NCBI GenBank assembly: GCA_024663395.1 | Contig: JANFAH010000051.1 | Coordinates: 62,001-126,000, forward strand | Reading direction: 5' to 3' | Source of the DNA: Pisolithus tinctorius | Taxonomy: Eukaryota; Basidiomycota; Agaricomycetes; Boletales; Pisolithaceae | Length of the DNA: 64,000 nucleotides | In this document: piece by piece, positions 20,856-31,685 of the stretch | How positions within the stretch are numbered: position 1 is the first letter of the stretch | Layout of the letters: every line of letters starts with the position of its first letter | Notes under the pieces: model-generated | Told to the model about the DNA's origin: nothing | Database searches by the model: none | What the model saw: the letters and a program-made list of their open reading frames with translations, nothing else | Program-made: the position numbers and the translations under genes

Positions 20856-23215
20856 GCGGAGTAGACTGTCAGAGTCCAGGGACCACTGAGGCTTAGTCAG
20901 AGTTGGAAGATGGCTGGCAGAGACAGGGTCAGATGGTAGGGTGGTGATGATATCAGAGTGCAAGCACTCAACATTGAAGACCATGGCAGTGCAGAGCACA
21001 GGTGCCATGAGGGTAGTGGTACAGAGGGACAACATGAGTTGCTCCTGTGTAAACATTGGGTGGAGATTGTGAGGATTGACTTGCACATAGTCCCTATCCC
21101 CCCCTTTTGGGTAGATGTCCCAACATTGCATGAGTGCATTGGGTTTGGCTCCTAGGCAGCCAGGGCAGAAGTGGATGGAAAGGTTGAACTGGGAAAGGTA
21201 CTCTGACCAGTGGGCCTGTTGCTGGGTGAGAACCTTAGAGGTGGAAAAATACTCAAGGTTTTTGTGGTCCATCACCACATTGACAGGTAAGGTGGAGCCT
21301 TCTAAGTAATGCTGCCAATGGTGGAAGGCCTCGAAGATAGCCAACAGCTCCTTGTTGTGGGTATCATAGTTGAGTTCTGGCACAGTCATGGTTCAGGAGT
21401 AGAAAGCAACTGGGCAGAGTTCACTGTCAGAGCAGGTGATCGACAAAATACCAGCAATGGCATAGTCGGAGGCATCAGTTTCAACTGTAAGCAGAGTGTC
21501 AGGAACCCAATGAGTGAGAATAGGAGCGGAGCTGAAGGCATCCTTCAGGCAGAGGAAAGTGGAGCAGCACTCCTCGGAAAAGTTCCAAGGAGCACCCTTT
21601 CATGTGAGGTGAGTGAGAGGAACAACGATGTCGGAGTAGTTATTAATGAATCATCTGTAGAAATTGGTGAAACCAAGGAAGGATTGGATGTCTTGCACCT
21701 TCTGCAGCTCAGGCCAGTTGTGGACCACCTGAACCTTCTTGGCAGACATGGTGAGACCAGAGGGAGAAAGAACATAACCAAGGTACTTGATGGAGTCAGA
21801 GTGAAACTCACACTTCTCGGGCTTCGCATAAAGACCATGCTTTTGAAGGCAGTGGAGTACTTCTTTTACATGTTCGCAGTGCGACTCCATGTTCTGCAAA
21901 TAAATTAAGATGTCATTGAGGTATACCACAATGCAGACATTGAGCATGTCTGCAACGATGCTATTAACAAACTGCTGGAAGGCTGAAGGCACATTAGTCA
22001 GACCAAATGGCATTACTTGCCACTCATAAGAACCATAACAAGTGCGGAAAGCCATTTTCCATTCATCTCCATCTGCAATGTGGACTAGATGATAGGCATG
22101 GTGGAGGTCGATCTTGGTATAGACTTTAGCATGGCTTGGGGAGTCGAGTAGGTCAGAGATGAGCAGCAGCAGATAGCGATCTTTTTTTGTGATTTTGTTG
22201 AGTCCTTGATAGTCTATGCAGAGGCAGAGCGAACTGTCCTTCTTCTTTATGAAGTGGACAGGGGCAGTGTGAGCAGAGGTGGATTGTTTGATGAAACTGT
22301 AGCCAAGATGCTTGTCAATGAAGTTGTGGAGAGCTTCAAGCTCTGGCAGAGAAAGAGAGTAGATTGTACCAATGGGCAGAGAAACTCCTTCCTTGAGGTC
22401 GATCTTGAGATCAAACAAGTGGTGTGGTGGAAGTTCCATAGCCTTGTCTTTACTAAAGATGTTGGCAAACTTGTGATACTCAGGAGGGACCGAAGAGAGG
22501 TCAGGAGGTGGAGAGGAAGTGGAGGACGCACGAAGCCTCACATCATCAGTGGAGAGCTATAAGTGGAACCGTCTAGAACCAGGGAGAGCACAGGCTCCGA
22601 CATACACAGCAGCATTGATGAGTGAGACAAGTGGAGCAGAGCACAGTGAGTCAGTCGGAGTTGCAGATGGAGCTGCAGACGGAGCAGAGGGTGTTGGATC
22701 TGGAGCAGAGGTTGCAGCAGAAGGTGATGAAGGCACCTGGGGCATTGGCATTCCCTGTAACAGTGGTTTGAATGATATACTGCCCAGTACCCAGTCAATC
22801 GATGGATTGAAGCAGGTGAGCCAGTTGTGTCCTAACACCAGCGAATATGAAGAATCCAATGGAGTAACATAAAACAAAGCGAAGTTGACATCACCGGAAG
22901 GAAAGTGGAGGGAAAGATCTACTTCTTGGGAAATGACAGCATTTGTACTACCATCAAACAAGCAGAGTGGAACTGGCAGAGAAATGGAGGAAATAGGAAT
23001 GGCATACATTTTGATTATAGATGGGTCTATGAAGCAATGAGAAGAACCAGAATCAATCAATGCAGAAAAAGTATCAACAGAATAATTCAGAAGAGTTACA
23101 GATGGAAGTAAAGAATTGGGACTAGAAAGAGTGGACATGTTGAGTCGGATGTCCAGTTGTGCACAGTTGGGTTCAACACTTCCTCCAGGCTGTGCAAGCT
23201 CCCTGGAGGAGCAGA

Positions 23216-24481
23216 CTAATTTTTTGGCTCTGCCTGCTCTGCAGGTGGAGTAGGCGGAGTTCCAGCCATAGCTGCATGGGCTTTGGCTGTGCCAGAGGTG
23301 GACTTGGGACAGTCCTTAGTGGAGTGGCCAGCCTCACCACAGAAGAGGCAGAGGTTGTTTTTCATCCTGTGCTGGTGCTCAGTGGAGGTGAGTTTGCCAT
23401 CTTTACCCAGAAGGTGGGCAATATTGGACTTGGGCGGGTCTTTCTGTTTGCCCTTGCCCTTGGTGTCAGACTGTTGAGTGGAGGCAGAGGACAATGATTT
23501 AGTTTTGTTGTCGGAGTTGGAAGACTGTGACTTGTTGGAGGCAGACTTGGTGGTGCGTGAGATCTCTGCTTTGCGCTCCCAGTAGTGTGCATCAATGGTC
23601 TGGGCAAGTTTGTGGAGTTGTGTGAGGGTAGAAGGCTTTCTGATGCAAGCAATCTCATCCTTGATGCGGTCTGGAAGTCTGCTATAGAAGCAGTGGTGGA
23701 GTGCACCGACACCATAGTCCTTGACTTGTGAAGCCCATCAATTGAACTCCACAACATACTTGGTAATATGAGAGCTATCCTTCATGGTGAGGTTCTTGAG
23801 TTGTTGGATGGCATCCACTATGGCATCATGTGGACCAAAATTAGTTGTGAGCTCTTGTAAGAACTCATGGTAGTTGTCCATCCAGAGTGGGTGGTCATAG
23901 TTGTCAGGGTTTAGCAAATCTGGCTTGAACCAAGCCAGGGCCATACCCTTAAGATAAGACTGAGTGAAGGTAACTTTGGCTCTGTTGGAGTGGAATGTGT
24001 GGGGATGGTCTTGGAAGTTCAACTCGCATTGTACAAGGAACTCACAGAGTTTCTTAGGGTCAGAGCTGTCAAAGGTGTCAGGCTTGTGGACCTTGGTTTT
24101 TGGAGCAGAGTCCCCAGTGTGCAAGCTAGACTGTGCAAGCGCATGGACAGCTCTAGCAAGAGCTATGAGGGGATCCTCTGGCAGCTCAGCCAGGTCTTCG
24201 GGGATATCCCCATCACTGCTGCCCCTGCTGTCGGGATCATCATCAGGATAATCAGGGTTGGGGTCAGGTCCATCATCTCGGTTATGAGGAGACAGAGTGT
24301 GGAAGGCTGATGGGTGGAGGTTGGAGAGACCAGCTTGCGAAGCACTTTTGCCCTCAGCACGAGAGTGGCATTGAGTGGAGAAGGATTGGAATTGTTCAAT
24401 GACAGAAGGGAGTCGACATGGATTGGCTAGCACTGCAGCGAGGTTCTCAGCAACCTCTCTTTGAGATTGAGCTCGAGTTCT
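23216..24481 (-). pseudogene. gag: Gag of chromovirus B1
   Basis: I take the ATG at 24481 (MRTRAQSQREVAENLAAVL) because upstream residues look like leader. The protein has a Pro/Asp-rich linker (DDGPDPNPDYPDDDPDS), a capsid-like region (FDSSDPKKLCEFLVQCELNF...LWMDNYHEFLQELTTNFGPH) and a zinc knuckle CLFCGEAGHSTKDC. One TGA at 23738 interrupts VEFN-WASQVKDYG; the other copy (57176-57850) has Cys there, consistent with an ancestral CGN codon. It ends AEPKN-TAG directly after a slippery A-AAA-AAT. Confidence 0.85.
23219..23225 (-). promoter_or_regulatory. -1 ribosomal frameshift heptamer A AAA AAT at the gag stop
   Basis: In the gag frame the minus strand reads CCA AAA AAT TAG. The heptamer A AAA AAT has the X XXY YYZ form, and a -1 shift continues as KLVCSSRELAQPGGSVEPN into protease. 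The same run sits at the gag stop of copy B2 (57179-57185), although that copy is otherwise diverged. Confidence 0.7.
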
Positions 24482-24545
24482 CATAATGGTGTAAGTTTTT
24501 TGGAGGACTGAAAATGAGATCATACAAGTGTGAGTACAAATATAC

Positions 24546-25313
24546 TGTCAAGTTTCGGCCTACTCCGACCAACTCTGACACTATATAAGGTCTAGATCCA
24601 ACCAACTCTGATGCTAAACAAGGCCTAGAGAGTGGTTTGGAAGCAAGTCTGACACAGAAGAACAGAACTCTGACTGGCAGAGTGGTGGCAGGAATGAAGT
24701 CTGCCAGGACAAATGTGGAGTGGAGTGAGGGTGTTGGGTTTAGCTCATGTGCTACCCCCTTGCATGATCTCAGCCCTTGTATTTCAGAGGGAGAGTATAG
24801 ATGGAGAGTTGGAGATAACTCCGACAGGCAGAAGTCAGAGGCAGAAGGAGTAGGAACTAAGTTGATATTCGTACTGAAGAACAGTGGAGTACAATACATG
24901 CTTTTATACTGTTACAGAGGTACAGTAACTGGAATTGGAACTGACATACAGAGACTCGTAAAATTTCAAGTAAAACTTCCTAGACAATGAATGAAGGGTA
25001 GATGGAGGACATACAAACAGGTAACATAGAACATTCAGAAAAGGAAACAGTCCAGGTGCTGGACCATGCAGTGTGCATGCTGTGGAGTACCTGACTGCAT
25101 GCTGTCAAGGAGAAGTCTGAAGGGTGGTCACATGACTCTTCAGAGAATGGTCTGCCTGGTCTGGTAGGAGAGCAACACAAGTCCAACAGCAGTCAGAGCA
25201 GAGATGGTTTGCAACCAACAGAAGCTGGGCAGAGTTGGTGCAGAGTGGATGAATGGCTGGCAGAAGAGGGTGCAGAGTGTGTAGGGACTTATAATGAATG
25301 CACGGTCATGACA
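24546..25313 (-). repeat. 5' LTR of B1 (768 bp)
   Basis: Partner of 16783-17492, starting TGTCAAGTTTCGG and ending GTCATGACA on the plus strand, followed by AAAGG. It contains CACTATATAAGGTC (about 24580-24593), a TATA-like stretch. Confidence 0.9.
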
Positions 25314-25318
25314 AAAGG

Positions 25319-26152
25319 CGTCTCAAGAGCTTTGCTTTGGAGTTAGGATGCAGCCCATCATGATGCTTCAAGACTTTAGGGCTTACAACCATGGCTTCAT
25401 TCACATTGGAGGTTGGTTGAAGAACAAAGGAAGGATATTGGTTGAAGAATATAATTGCTACTTTTGGACTGGTTTGTCTCCAGTCTTTCATGGCTTGGTT
25501 GAAACCTGTCTCAGGTCAAAAGATCCCAACCTTGACATCAGCAGGCCATTCCCCTATGATGATGTGTGCCAGTCTGCTGAAGAGGTCCTTCATCATGATT
25601 GCTTTGATGCAAATGATCTTGACTTCCTTGGCCCTTGTGTTGCTCCTGCTCCTCAGGCCCAACCTAATGCTTCTCATTGCTCAGATGGAAGAGATGACAG
25701 TGTTCACCCTCTGCTCCCTTCCCATGAAGCTAGAAGAAACCTTGAAAGTTTGGTGAAAGAAGGCCCTACTGCTCACAAGCAAGATGAAGTTGAGACCCTA
25801 ATCAAGTCCCTCTCTCACATGTCACTCAATGACCCAGACTACTCTCTCCTCTACTATCATGCTATCAAAATGGATCCTGATGCTGCAAAGGTGCTTTGTG
25901 CTCCTTCTCTTCATCCTGCTCCTGCATCTACCCCTGCATCCACTGCCCCTGCTGCTACTTCATCATCCCAGGCCATCCTGCTAGGAGGACCATCACTTGT
26001 TATGGCTGTGGTGTTGAGAGCTGTCAAGCCATTAATGATCTCATTCAGAAGAGTTTCTTGGCATGTGATGAATACCATTGAGTCATCTACCCCAATGGCC
26101 AGTGCATTTATTGTAATGGCAAAGAGACTGTCCTTCAAGCCTATGAGTGCAC
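25319..26152 (+). pseudogene. gag: Gag of gypsy family C, C-terminal part
   Basis: Continues the frame cut at 16782 (RLKSFALELGCSPS). Segments include EEYNCYFWTGLSPVFHGLVE, SRPFPYDDVCQSAEEVLHHD and DYSLLYYHAIKMDPDAAKVL, then a Pro/Ala/Ser-rich linker and, after a frameshift near 25960-25985, a Cys-rich end TCYGCGVESCQAIND followed by IYCNG. The foldback element at 26153 cuts it. Stops and shifts make it non-functional. Confidence 0.65.
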
Positions 26153-27111
26153 ACTTTGGTGGGTAGGCCAGTCTATAGGGTATCTACACCATGTTCAAAA
26201 ATCAACCAATCAACCATTCTAGTTGATGAGTGATAACAGGAATGAAAAACACCAGAAAACATTGCACCATGTCTGCCTCACTGGGTGGATGCCATATTTA
26301 ATACATTGGCTGCATTCTCCATGTCTACCTCCACCTATGTACAGGGTTTCAGGGTGGCCCATTGGGAATTGAGTGAACAGGAAGCTAATTACACATCCCA
26401 GATGTGTGGGAAAACCCCAAACAGCACAAATAAAATAGTGGAGATTTCACACACATCAAAAACATTTCATTGCTGACTCCCCAGTGGGGCCTATGGCTAC
26501 CAGAATTGAGGTGTGCCATGGGGGGGCATGCCAAATCCTACTGGCACCATGTGCCTTGTGGTAGCATCCCATCACAGTGTCAGAAATGCGAATGGTTACA
26601 CCTGATCACCCAGGCTACTAGTGATTTATAGCTTTGTGATGCTCATCACAAAGTGTACCATTGGACCATTGCACATTTCTGACACTGTGAGGGGATGCTA
26701 CAGCAAGGCACATGGTGCCAGTATGATGGGGCATGCATCCCCATGGCACACCTCCATTCTGGTAGCCATAGGCCCCACTGGGGAGTCAGCAATGAAATGT
26801 TTTTGATGTGTTTTTGAAATCTCCACTATTTTATTTGTGCTGTTTGGGGTTTTCCCACACATCTGGGATGTGTAATTAGCTTCCTGTTCACTCAATTCCC
26901 AATGGGCCATCCTGACACCCTGTATGTAGGTGGAGGTAGACATGGAGAATGCAGCCAATGTATTAAATATGGCATCCACCCAGTGAGGCAGACATGGTGC
27001 AATGTTTTCTGGTGTTTTTCATTCCTGTTATCACTCATCAACTAGAATGGTTGATTGGTTGATTTTTGAACATGGTGTAGATACCCTATAGACTGGCCTA
27101 CCCACCAAAGT
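26153..27111. mobile_element. Foldback element with ~437-bp inverted arms (959 bp)
   Basis: Left arm 26153-26588 and right arm 26674-27111 are inverted copies over their whole length with scattered differences (by eye more than 90% identical), leaving a spacer of 85 bp. The outermost words are ACTTTGGTGGGTAGGCC and its complement. No clear target duplication is seen. No transposase is encoded; open frames in the arms are mirror images and not genes. It sits in C gag and is probably a long-TIR nonautonomous DNA element. Confidence 0.8.
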
Positions 27112-27225
27112 ACAGACCAATACATGGAGAAGTGAATGTGTGGTGACATGATTAATGTTGTAGCACAGCCACAATATGGGGAGGCATGCACTCAGGGGCA
27201 GCTTAGTCATGTGTGAGGTTTATGG

Positions 27226-27655
27226 TGTTGAAAATGAAGTGACTACAGTCATGTGATATCATGTGACCCAAGGTTCACATCACCATGTGACCATTGGGAG
27301 CATGTGACAGACCTTTGTGGTGAGCCGAGGCTCTGGATCACATGATTGAGGTCACATGACAAACCTTTGCAGTGAGCTGAAGCTCCAGATCACATGATTG
27401 AACTCACATGACACACTTTTGCCATGACCCAGGGTGCTGGATCTCATGAGCCTTGTCACATGAGGAACCTTTGCCATGACCCAAGGCACCAGATCACATG
27501 ACCAAGCCTCTGCTGACTCCATGGTGGGTTGTCATGTGACCACAGCTTGTGGTGCTGATGTCATGTGACTGAGATGGTGCCATGCTTGGATCACCTTTGG
27601 GTCATGTGACCAAAACATGTGACCCAACTATCATATGATCTGCTGTCATGTGACC
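27226..27655. repeat. CATGTGAC-rich repeat block 1
   Basis: CACATGA/TCATGTGAC words recur about every 25-50 bp, in both orientations. Within it a unit of about 55 bp (CTCCAGATCACATGATTGA... CCTTTGC) is repeated about four times. Similar words fill 37795-37990. No gene is present. Confidence 0.65.
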
Positions 27656-27659
27656 TTAC

Positions 27660-27950
27660 CACTGCCTCTTGACACTACACTTTTCATAGTCAGTGGTAGT
27701 CAAAAATGCACACTACCAAAATGCAGCATAGTCTACACTACACAACACTAATGATGACTGCTACTTGTAATCATACTGCATTAATACCACAGGGAATGAC
27801 AATGGAGTGATATGGTCATAATGAAAGTTGTAGCCCCTGATTGTGCAATCATGACAGTATGCTTATCTTATCAGAGAGTGCAAAATTGTGTGAGAAAAAT
27901 GCAGAATACTAAGAAAAACACAAGTGTATACACAAAATGTCACTGGACCT
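27660..27950. repeat. Dispersed repeat G, copy 1
   Basis: This ~290-bp segment matches 37995-38277 closely (shared words GGTAGTCAAAAATGCACACT, GTTGTAGCCCCTGATTGTGC, TATGCTTATCTTATCAGA). In both places it follows CATGTGAC-rich sequence, so the two blocks probably form one nonautonomous element. Confidence 0.7.
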
Positions 27951-27967
27951 CAATGTCAGTTAGGATT

Positions 27968-28167
27968 GGAGAATCCCCAGGAGCCATGGAGAATCCCCAG
28001 GGGCCATGGAGAGTCTCCAAGATGACATGGAGAATCTCCATCATGATATGGAGAATCCCCAGGTGACATGGAGAATCTCCATCATGACATGGAGAATCCA
28101 CAGGGGCCATGGAGAATCTCCAACATGACATGGAGAGTCTCCAGCATGACATGGAGAATCCCCAGTG
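27968..28167. repeat. Hairpin minisatellite, ~10 units of 20-21 bp
   Basis: Units read GGAGAATCTCCATCATGACAT with variants (GGAGAATCCCCAGG...CAT). Each core GGAGA-A-TCTCC can fold on itself. The block directly follows repeat G copy 1. Confidence 0.85.
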
Positions 28168-28390
28168 GGCTGCATCAGGAAAACAAAAATTTTTCTAAGT
28201 GGTCTAATAGTCTACACTGCATCTAATGATGTCTTGATATTTGCAGCACTTTAGTGCTCATTGTTTAATATCATCTAATTCATGCTGTCTTACTGACACA
28301 CTTTTTTTTCTGTGGTCCTAATGTGGTCTGTAAGTGACTTATTGAAATCTTCATGCCACTATATTACTGCAACTCCTGCTTCATAGTACT

Positions 28391-29125
28391 TGTCACAACC
28401 ATGCATTTACTCTAAGTCCCTACTCACTCCACACCCTACTCCACTGCTCATTCACACTCTCTGCACCAACTCTGCCTGTACTCTACCATTTATGAGTCTC
28501 CTCCATTCTGCCTTCTGTTGGACTTGTACCAGTCTCTCATCAGACCATGCAGACCATGCTCCAAGAGGTCATGTGACCATCTTTCAGACTTCTTGTTGAC
28601 AGTGCACAGTCAGGTACTCTGCAGCATGTGCACCACATGGTCCAGCACCTGGACTGTTTCCTTTTTGGCTTGTTCTGTGTTACCTGTCATATGTTCTCCA
28701 TCTTCCCTTCATTCATCATCCAGGAAGTTGTTACTTGAAAACTTATGAGTCTCCATATGTCAGTCCTGATTCCAGTTACTGTACCTCCATAGCAGCATAA
28801 AAGCATGTACAGTACTCCACTGTTCTTCAGTATGAATATCACCAAAGTTCCTACTCCATCTCTCTCCATCTTCTGTCTGTCAGAGTTATCTCCAAACATC
28901 TGTCTAGTCTCTTCCTCTGAAATATGAGGGCTGACATTGTGCAAGGGGGTAGTGCACAAGCTAAACCCAATACCCTCACTCTGCTCCATTTCTGCCTCAG
29001 CTGACTTTGTCCCTGCCAATCCTCCACTAGTCAGAGTTCAATTCATCTGTGTCAGACTTGCTTCCACACCTCTCTCCAGACCTGGTTAAGCATCAGAGTT
29101 GGTCAGAGTCAGCTCAGACTTGACA
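28391..29125 (+). repeat. Solo LTR of family B, copy B3, heavily CpG-depleted
   Basis: Reads TGTCACAACCATGC... to CTCAGACTTGACA, the coding sense of the B LTR. It is flanked by GTACT (28386-28390) and GTATT (29126-29130), a 5-bp duplication with one C/T change. I find almost no CpG in 735 bp, unlike the LTRs of B1. Confidence 0.85.
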
Positions 29126-29446
29126 GTATTTGAGAATCCCCAAAAGTTGGGAATTCCCAACAAAATGACACCTATTAGGTTAATAAAATCTCCAGACCTA
29201 ATAGGTCTCTGAGGGGGGTTGACTGAAGTGTCCCTGTCTTCATCACTTTTGCAGCCAGCCAATTCCAAAGCCATTGTAGAGCACATTCTTTCCACTCCCT
29301 TGACTGTATCTGTTGGGGAGGTTATTGGATCATCTAGGGATGTTTCTCAGCACCTTCAGGAGCTTATGTGATTCAAGAGACAGCCTCTGGCTCAGCCTGT
29401 CAAACCTGTTACTGCTGTTGAAGGAACTCCTCCTGTAGCCTCCTAC
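29126..29446. other. Spacer upstream of C protease, with short palindromes
   Basis: No complete gene. Contains the perfect 14-bp palindrome TTGGGAATTCCCAA (about 29148-29161) and the inverted pair ACCTATTAGGT / ACCTAATAGGT (about 29170-29210). The last 200 bp probably belong to the linker before the protease. Confidence 0.4.
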
Positions 29447-29791
29447 TTGGCATTGACTTCTAGCCCCCTCATCACCATCAATCTGACATACAATGGTCAT
29501 TGTGTAACAGGTGTCATTGACTCTGGATCTACTCTCAATGTCATTTGTGCTGGTATAGCCCAGTCAGTCATTTGCATGCCTGTTGATATGTCACAGACTA
29601 TCAATATGCAAGATGCAAAAGGAGGTATCTCAACACTAAAAGGCCTGGTGCAGGATGTCCCTCTCTTCTGTGGTGCTGCCAAGACTTGGACCAATCTGTT
29701 TGTTGCCCCAGACACTAATGCAGGCTTTGATCTCCTCCTTGGTCATCCTTGGGCCCTTGGAAACTCAGTTAGCATTATTGAAAGAGAGTAG
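29447..29791 (+). CDS. Retroviral-type aspartic protease domain, gypsy family C
   Basis: A 114-codon open frame contains VTGVIDSGSTLNVIC (catalytic D-S-G) and the flap/terminal part GFDLLLGHPWALGNSVSI, the usual pattern of retrotransposon proteases. It would process Gag-Pol. Same orientation as the C gag at 25319-26152; the intervening sequence is filled by other repeats. It is followed at once by the DIRS-like element rather than by its own RT, so the C element is broken here. Confidence 0.65.
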   Translation: MALTSSPLITINLTYNGHCVTGVIDSGSTLNVICAGIAQSVICMPVDMSQTINMQDAKGGISTLKGLVQDVPLFCGAAKTWTNLFVAPDTNAGFDLLLGHPWALGNSVSIIERE

Positions 29792-29961
29792 TTTTCTATG
29801 TAAGCTGAGTCACAAAGTGTGACATAGAATAAAGTCCATGTACAAGTAAGTGAAGTGAGCCATGCATCTTGCTTCAGTACACTTTGCCACAGGCAGAACT
29901 TGCACATTCAGCCCTCCATTCAGTACTCTCTGCTCCTTTTTTGCAGCTCACAGTGCCTGGG

Positions 29962-30717
29962 ATGGAAGATCCCAATCAAGCAATTTGGCCAGATTTCTCC
30001 ACTGAAGAGTACAACAAGGCATGTCTTCAGTTAGTCAGTGATACTGTGGACAATGAACAGGCAGCCTGGATCTTGGAATCCCTTTGGGAGATTAACAACA
30101 ACAGAGAGAAGGCACAATGGGCTGCATGCAAGGCAGAAGAAGCCTGGCAAGCTCAAGAAGTAGAAGAGCAAGCTGCAGAAGAACATGCAGAGCAGTTACA
30201 GTGTGTCTGTGAGGAAGAAGAAACTGCCCATCTCAAAGAGCACAAGAAGTACAAAGCCAAGTTCACCCCAATTCACAACATCAAAGCCCCAACCAGGCCA
30301 GTGAACATCCCCACCCCTTATGCTTCACCAAAACTCCTTAAAGGAGAGTACTGTGAACTGTATTTCTTCACAAATGCAGGCCTAGCTGAAGCTGAGTCTT
30401 TCAACTCTTCCATCGATGATGAAGCTCTAACCCTCCTGAAAACCAACAATGGACAGCACCTCTGGGTCCCAGCTTCATCAACAAGGGACAAGGCATCAAT
30501 CATCAAGGACAAAGACCTCACCTGGGAGCAATTCAGGGAAGCAGCAATCCACATGGCCAAAGCCATGAAGGACCATGACTGGCCAGAAGAAAGCATCAAG
30601 ATGCATGTAGATTTCTGGCTGGTGCTTGAGAGCCACCCATGGCACCACTCCTTGCATAAACACTACAAGTGTTCCCTGCTACTCTACCAAAGCCAACAAC
30701 ATCAACACTGGCACTGA
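29962..30717 (+). CDS. DIRS-like element, first ORF (Gag-like, ~251 aa)
   Basis: I choose ATG at 29962 (MEDPNQAIWPDFSTEEYNKA); the frame is open further upstream. A charged coiled-coil region (AWQAQEVEEQAAEEHAEQL) precedes a conserved-looking domain (GEYCELYFFTNAGLAEAES, then WVPASSTRDKASIIKDKDL). This pattern accompanies tyrosine-recombinase retroelements in mushroom-forming fungi, from memory. The frame stops after HQHWH. Confidence 0.55.
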   Translation: MEDPNQAIWPDFSTEEYNKACLQLVSDTVDNEQAAWILESLWEINNNREKAQWAACKAEEAWQAQEVEEQAAEEHAEQLQCVCEEEETAHLKEHKKYKAKFTPIHNIKAPTRPVNIPTPYASPKLLKGEYCELYFFTNAGLAEAESFNSSIDDEALTLLKTNNGQHLWVPASSTRDKASIIKDKDLTWEQFREAAIHMAKAMKDHDWPEESIKMHVDFWLVLESHPWHHSLHKHYKCSLLLYQSQQHQHWH

Positions 30718-31685
30718 TCTAAGCTAGGATTGTACAGGTGGTCCCTGGCAGAGCTGAATGAGGAACTGCTCAGCATCATGAAAGAAGAGATCCTCAACAA
30801 TGAGAGGACAAAGCAATTGGAGAATCTCCACAAGGTGTGCATGATGCCAAACCAGCAGACATCCCTCAGGCTAATGAATTTTCCCCAACCTGCAATGCAT
30901 GCCAACCCACATTCTCCCCCCACACACCCTACTAATATTGGACATATCCCATGAACAAACCACCCTCTACCAAACCAGCATCACATCTGTTGACCACACC
31001 ACCCTCTGGCATCATGTCTGCTGCTTACACTGCACTGGCATCATGCCCACTAATCACATCACACTGGCATCATGTCCATTGATCATCCCCCATCCCCCCC
31101 CCTCTGTGTCTCTACATGACCACCCAGCACAATGCCTGTCAACCCACACTCACCCCCCCACCTTTTTGCATACCTATATGCATGCCAGGTCAATGAGTGT
31201 TTCTCAGCCATCACAGACCAACCCCCCCCACTCAGTGAACCACCACAGAGCCCCCAGTGGACACAAGTGCCCCCTCTCCCCTTCCCATCCCAGCACCACA
31301 CACAACCACTCAGACCACAAAAGGCAGAGGCCTTTTTGCAACAACAATTTCTCAGACACCCAACCCCTCCCAGCCTGCATGGTCTGCCTTGGCTGCCACT
31401 GTCACCTCATCATTGAGTGTAGAGCCATGCACACCCGGGATAGGAAGGATGAGGCTTATGCTGAAAGAATTTACAAAGCACTTTTCACCAAGGACAGATG
31501 ATGCATCTGCACAAAGAAGGCTGTGCAGAGTGACATGATGCCAAGCACTTCTGCTCAGGCTGTGGAGCAATGACCCATGGAGCTCAGAAGTGCCCTCACA
31601 CTCAAGCAATCTCAGCCAACAACTCCTTATAAAGCCTAAGTCTGGATGCAAGAGCTCTGAAAGTTTAACTTAATCAATCGGTTTA
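30718..31685 (+). pseudogene. DIRS-like element, linker with Cys-rich motif
   Basis: Broken frames continue the first ORF (LAELNEELLSIMKEEIL), then a low-complexity Pro/His/Thr-rich stretch (30900-31370) and a Cys/His-rich motif CMVCLGCHCHLIIECRAM (about 31378-31430) followed by AERIYKALFTKDR. Probably the C-terminal part of the Gag-like protein. Several stops. Confidence 0.45.

Larger units (their letters stand above)
19148..23225 (-). pseudogene. pol: Pol of chromovirus B1 (PR-RT-RH-IN-chromodomain), broken
   Basis: Translation would start by -1 slippage at the gag stop. Protease: FSALIDSGSSHCFIDPSI near 23060. RT 21651-22541 with KIDLHHAYHLV and the active site YLND where YLDD is expected (21912-21923). 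RNase H near 21300-21430 (ETDASDYAIAGIL, then MDHKNLEYF). Integrase: HDHPLAGHFGQN with CTTC, ISMDFIKHLP, SDRGPEF, YHPEGDGQTE (19937-20455). Chromodomain YEVSEILDSKV...LLYLVCWAG to LP at 19148. Stops: 22557 TAG, TGA just below 21651 and at 19937 (both expected Arg). The frame change between 20811 and 20455 is caused by the 348-bp insertion alone. Confidence 0.88.
16783..25313 (-). mobile_element. Complete Ty3/gypsy chromovirus, family B copy B1 (8531 bp) with antisense accessory gene
   Basis: LTRs at 16783-17492 and 24546-25313 are flanked by AAAGG at 16778-16782 and 25314-25318; removal joins the C gag frame exactly. Minus-strand order: 5' LTR (right), gag, -1 frameshift site, protease, RT, RNase H, integrase, chromodomain, then an accessory gene on the opposite strand, then the 3' LTR (left). 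A purine run AAGGGGGGGGCAC precedes the 3' LTR in the coding sense. A 348-bp insertion lies between RNase H and integrase. Confidence 0.92.

Noticed and set aside
25911..26138. Minus-strand open frame inside C gag
   Set aside because: It is the complement of the Ala/Pro-rich gag linker and has no features of its own.
26285..26979. Two almost identical open frames on opposite strands (26285-26476 plus, 26698-26979 minus)
   Set aside because: They are mirror images in the two arms of the foldback element, so not genes.
27226..28200. CRISPR array
   Set aside because: Repeat units are degenerate with no constant spacer size, there are no cas genes, and the setting is fungal.
31083..31301. Gly-rich minus-strand frame
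   Set aside because: Complement of a Pro/His low-complexity linker of the DIRS-like element.
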